DNA from: Saccoglossus kowalevskii | Taxonomy: Eukaryota; Hemichordata; Enteropneusta; Harrimaniidae | Assembly: GCF_000003605.2 (NCBI RefSeq) | Contig: NW_003119425.1 | Location: 1,950,981-1,982,280 of the forward strand | Direction: 5' to 3' | Length of the DNA: 31,300 bases | Shown here: positions 30,101 to 31,300 of the stretch, in pieces | Numbering within the stretch: position 1 is the first letter of the stretch | Layout: every line of letters starts with the position of its first letter | Translations under genes and position numbers: made by a program | The notes under the pieces: generated by a model | What the model was told of the DNA's origin: nothing | The model's input: only the letters and a program-made list of their open reading frames with translations | Database searches by the model: none

Positions 30101-30869
30101 AAACTACAGCGAAATCCCAGTGTTTGCAGCCATCTTAAATAAGTTATCGTGACACCACGAGGCGTCATAGTTTTCTCATTTCACGTGGTTTTCGTCGTGA
30201 AATCGACCAATTTCGGATCATCAACCTCAAAATAATTGATGAAATAGTTTCGGGACCCATCGACAGTAGAAATGTAGAAACTTAAGGCAAAAATAATGAA
30301 AAAAATTGGCTGTTACGACCCGACCTGATTTCAGTTCAGACTATTTTAAAATGGTCATTTTTGGTCAAAAATTCTATTTTCGACTTCTTCTTGTGTATAC
30401 CTAGTCAGTGTTCTCCCCAGACTCTAAGCCAAGCATCGCCGCTGATTTACATAACAATACATCTTATTTTCATAATTTTGTTTGCATAATAATTAGTTTC
30501 CCCAACAAACATTATAACTGAAATAAAGAAGAGATACATATCTCATATATTTGTTATCATTTACATTCATTGTGTTTTATGTGTGCATCGAGTCAAATAA
30601 AGTTTGAAATAGAACAGGAAAGAAATGGAAATATTTATAGCCGGGGGGGGGGGGGGATTTGTTTGTTAAATTTGTAAAATCTGTATGAAGAAATTAATAA
30701 ATCAATAATGACATTTTTTTCTACAACGGCATTTCAAAACTAAAGTCAGCGATTTTTCATTGATCTATCTATTATTTGTGTAACGCTACGATCACCGTAA
30801 CATTGTCAGCTGACGGCATTGCGTTGAACGAGTATTCACCGCTGCTGTTGCGATCATCGGTCCCTGACT
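30100..30869. other. TK1 intron 4, unclassified part, with a G14 run
   Basis: No TK1 exon 5 signature (Phe-Pro-Asp-Ile-like start) was found here. A run of 14 G is at 30643-30656. The overlapping - frames at 30772-30990 run into the next repeat and are not genes. Confidence 0.5.
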
Positions 30870-31300
30870 TTTTAGTCCCCGTTCGGACGTAGTCCGAAAA
30901 CGGGGACTTATGGTTTGCCCTGTGTGCGTCCGTGCGTCCGTGATCACCTGTATCTCGAACATGCATGGACCGATTAAGTTCAAACTTCACTCATACATCA
31001 CACATTATATGGGACATATGCACATGCATTTTTTTCATGATCCGATTAACGATAGCCGAATAGCGGCCATTTTAAGGCCGAAAATGCATCAAAATCGCAC
31101 ATTTTCACCATTCCGGACCCGGATCTCAGTTATGCATGGACAGATTTTGTTTAAATTTGGTACATACATTAAACATAATAGGACCTTGATGCACGTCCTT
31201 TTTTTTTTTTGGATCGGATTCGAAATAGCCGACTGGCGGCCATTTTGTTTTAAAGAATTCAGTTCTGGATCCGTATCTGAGACATGTCTGGATTGATCGA
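30870..31300 (+). repeat. Dispersed repeat copy 2 with terminal hairpin, cut by the window edge
   Basis: It starts with a strong hairpin at 30874-30908: AGTCCCCGTT, CGGAC, loop, GTCCG, AACGGGGACT. Then come 'gtgtgcgtccgtgcgtccg' and paragraphs with 'gcatggaccgatt'/'gcatggacagatt' and 'agcggccatttt'/'ggcggccatttt', showing an internal period of about 170 bp. The 128-codon frame through it is a by-product. Confidence 0.7.

Noticed and set aside
30643..30656. Run of 14 G as a possible G-quadruplex
   Set aside because: A single homopolymer in an intron, prone to sequencing error; no further G-tracts nearby.
30910..31296. 128-codon + frame at the right edge, considered as TK1 exon 5
   Set aside because: It is a translation of the dispersed repeat ('gcggccatttt' paragraphs) and lacks the expected TK1 sequence after IDEGQF.

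Overview
This is animal nuclear DNA: AT-rich, with small exons, GT-AG introns and many short inverted-repeat transposon relics. No bacterial, viral or CRISPR feature is visible. The protein sequences and the repeats suggest a marine invertebrate, possibly a hemichordate, cephalochordate or other non-vertebrate deuterostome. The species cannot be fixed from the sequence alone.

Three genes can be reconstructed exon by exon. (1) BIRC5 (survivin), + strand, 6394-14546: four exons, 147 aa, complete. (2) CCDC96/CFAP184, - strand, 17174-26480: ten exons, 612 aa, complete. It has a long acidic N-terminal region and the CCDC113/CCDC96 coiled-coil domain at the C-terminus. (3) TK1 (cytosolic thymidine kinase), + strand, from 26691: the first four coding exons up to 29451; the rest lies past the right edge. 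A fourth, less certain item is a single exon on the - strand at 1770-1839. It encodes a duplicated MADQPPPPYP peptide with PPxY motifs, and its gene would continue off the left edge.

Layout: 1-520 is an interspersed repeat ending in an AC microsatellite. 782-1690 is a satellite of 19-bp monomers, partly organised in 57-bp trimers. 1770-1860 is the PPxY exon. 2756-3954 is an inverted pair of repeats around an acidic ORF fragment. 4976-5300 is low-complexity repeat. 6286-6393 is the BIRC5 promoter and leader, with NRF1-like and YY1-like sites. BIRC5 follows with a 5.66-kb first intron. BIRC5 and CCDC96 converge tail to tail across 2.6 kb. CCDC96 and TK1 are head to head, their start codons 210 bp apart, around a probable bidirectional promoter with an E2F-like palindrome and a CACGTG box.

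BIRC5 (mitosis) and TK1 (S-phase nucleotide salvage) are both cell-cycle-regulated. They are also close neighbours on human 17q25.3, so their linkage here looks like old microsynteny. CCDC96 is a motile-cilium axoneme protein and is not part of the human cluster. I see no novel enzyme system. The main points of interest are the conserved linkage and exon structure, the divergent promoter, the in-frame peptide duplication, the higher-order satellite, and a diverged segmental duplication flanking survivin exon 2.
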